The notes below the pieces were generated by a model. It had not been told where the DNA came from and did no database searches. It saw nothing but the letters and a program-made list of their open reading frames with translations. The position numbers and the translations under genes are program-made. This document shows, piece by piece, positions 62,541-64,000 of a stretch of 64,000 nucleotides of DNA (positions are counted from its first letter, which is position 1; each line of letters begins with the position of its first letter). Source of the DNA: Aptenodytes patagonicus (Eukaryota; Chordata; Aves; Sphenisciformes; Spheniscidae); assembly GCF_965638725.1 (NCBI RefSeq), contig NC_134951.1, positions 23,753,746 through 23,817,745 on the forward strand, given 5' to 3'.

Positions 62541-63873
62541 TTCCGGGGAGGTCCCGGACGACTGGAGGCTTGCCAATGTGACGCCCATCTACAAGAAGGG
62601 CCAGAAGGAGGATCCGGGGAACTACAGGCCTGTCAGCCTGACCTCGGTGCCAGGGAAGATTATGGAGCGGTTCATCTTGAGGGCGCTCACAAGGCATGAG
62701 CGGGACAACCAGGGCATCAGGCCCAGCCAGCACGGGTTCATGAGAGGCAGGTCCTGCTTGACCAACCTGATCTCCTTCTATGACCAGGTGACCCTCCTAG
62801 TGGATGAGGGAAAGGCTGTGGATGTGGTCTACCTGGACTTCAGTAAGGCCTTTGACACCGTCTCCCACAGCATTCTCCTAGAGAAGCTGGCAGCTCACGG
62901 CTTAGACAGGTGGACTCTGCGCTGGGTCAAAAACTGGCTGGATGGCTGGGCCCAGAGAGTTGTGGTGAATGGAGTTACATCCAGTTGGCGGCCAGTCACG
63001 AGCGGTGTTCCCCAGGGCTCAGTACTGGGGCCGGTCTTGTTCAATATCTTTATCAATGATCTGGATGAGGGGATTGAGTGCACCCTCAGTAAGTTTGCAG
63101 ACGACACCAAGTTGGGCGGGAGTGTTGATCTGCTCGAGGGTAGGAAGGCTCTGCAGAGGGACCTGGACAGGCTGGATGGATGGGCCGAGGCCAACTGTAT
63201 GAGATTCAACAAGGCCAAGTGCCGGGTCCTGCACTTCGGCCACAACAACCCCATGCAGCGCTACAGGCTTGGGGAAGAGTGGCTGGAAAGCTGCCTGGAG
63301 GAAAAGGACCTGGGGGTGTTGGTCAACAGCCGGCTGAACATGAGTCGGCAGTGTGCCCGGGTGGCCAAGAAGGCCAATGGCATCCTGGCCTGTATCAAAG
63401 ATAGTGTGGCCAGCAGGAGTAGGGAAGTGATCGTGCCCCTGTCCTTGGCCCTGGTGAGGCCGCACCTCAAATACTGTGTTCAGTTTTGGGCCCCTCACTA
63501 CAAGAAGGATGTCGAGGTGCTGGAGCGTGTCCAGAGAAGGGCAACGAGGCTGGTGAAGGGTCTGGAGAACAAGTCTTCTGAGGAGCGGCTGAGGGAACTG
63601 GGACTGTTCAGCCTGGAGAAAAGGAGGCTGAGGGGAGACCTCATCGCTCTCTACAACTCCCTGAAAGGAGGTTGTAGTGAGGTGGGTGTCGGTCTCTTCT
63701 CCCAAGTAACAAGCGATAGGACGAGAGGAAATGGCCTCCAGTTGCGCCAGGGGAGGTTTAGATTGGACATGAGGAAAAATTTCTTTACTGAAAGAGTGGT
63801 TAAACATTGGAACCCAAACTGCCCAGGGAAGTGGTTGAGTCCCCATCCCTGGAGGTTTTTAAAAGACGTGTAG
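62541..63873 (+). pseudogene. CR1 ORF2 reverse transcriptase, 5'-truncated
   Basis: Encodes the reverse transcriptase and C-terminal part of the CR1 replication protein, which copies CR1 RNA into DNA at a nicked target. The open frame runs from an ATG at 62443, but the first 33 or so residues are flanking DNA; CR1 homology begins at about SGEVPDDW. Counting from 62443: NYRPVSLTS (residues 60-68), first catalytic aspartate in YLDFSKAFD (Asp132), [11 protein letters not shown] (187-197), and the FADD active site (218-221) are all intact. The last 20 or so residues (after HWN, 455-457) are out of frame relative to other CR1 copies because of a small indel near 63812; the alternative frame stays open to a TAG at 63897-63899. 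Endonuclease and ORF1 are absent, so it cannot move on its own. Confidence 0.93.
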
Positions 63874-63962
63874 ATATGATGCTTAGGGACATAGTTTAGT
63901 GGGCATGGTGGTGTTGGGTTGACGGTTGGACTCAATGATCTTAGAGGTCTTTTCCAACCTTA

Positions 63963-63987
63963 ATGATTCTATGATTCTATGATTCTA
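63963..63987 (+). repeat. CR1 terminal octamer repeats
   Basis: Three tandem copies of an ATGATTCT-type octamer form the very 3' end of the CR1 element. In CR1 these repeats are thought to be recognised by the element's reverse transcriptase. All copies are intact. Confidence 0.93.
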
Positions 63988-64000
63988 ATTCTAAATTAAT

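Larger units (their letters stand above)
62541..63987 (+). mobile_element. CR1 LINE, 5'-truncated, well preserved
   Basis: A 1.45-kb block of GC-rich sequence set in AT-rich flanks. It starts abruptly inside ORF2 (GGGGAGGTCCCGGACGACTG), continues through the reverse transcriptase and C-terminal domain, and ends with the CR1 3' tail: GGTTGGACTCAATGATCTTA, GGTCTTTTCCAACCTTAATG, then tandem octamers ATTCTATGATTCTATGATTC. The abrupt 5' start is typical of incomplete reverse transcription, and CR1 normally makes no obvious target duplication. The near-uninterrupted frame and clean end repeats make it much younger than the copy at 35.5-37.3 kb. Only 13 bases of flank remain before the window ends. 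Confidence 0.97.

Overview
This is nuclear DNA from a bird, read from the sequence alone. The evidence is: several CR1 LINE copies (the dominant avian retrotransposon) whose 3' ends carry the typical ATTCTATG-type octamer repeats; a solo LTR of a kind I recognise from avian endogenous retroviruses; an AT-rich background with one sharp CpG island; and one recognisable gene, an orthologue of vertebrate FAM110C. That LTR type is familiar to me from neoavian genomes, so a non-galliform bird is my guess, but the species cannot be fixed.

Layout. 1-10500: AT-rich intergenic DNA with two short CR1 3'-end relics (about 950-1031 and 9371-9526). 10500-13500: the gene. It has a dense CpG island with an inverted CCAAT box and a GC box, a pyrimidine-rich leader ending in an acceptor-like CAG, a single-exon FAM110C reading frame (11451-12548, 365 aa, + strand), and a probable 3' UTR with three candidate poly(A) signals and a perfect 26-bp tandem duplication. 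13500-33147: intergenic, with small local duplications and homopolymer tracts only. 33148-33690: a solo LTR on the minus strand, flanked by a 5-bp target duplication. 35540-37277: an old, deleted CR1 copy carrying a run of 29 G. 37278-62540: intergenic; one degenerate hairpin that looks like an ancient MITE-type element (39573-39695) and one G-quadruplex motif. 62541-63987: a better preserved, 5'-truncated CR1 with a long reverse transcriptase reading frame and an intact FADD motif.

Functionally there is one host gene in 64 kb. FAM110C belongs to a family of centrosome- and microtubule-associated proteins. Everything else I can identify is mobile-element debris or unassigned sequence. I found no tRNA, rRNA, CRISPR or other non-coding RNA gene that I could support, and no convincing exon of a second gene. 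The many short open frames elsewhere look like chance. I did not find a novel multi-gene system; the points most worth checking are the FAM110C exon structure, the 29-G run, the LTR as a possible promoter, and the degenerate hairpin.
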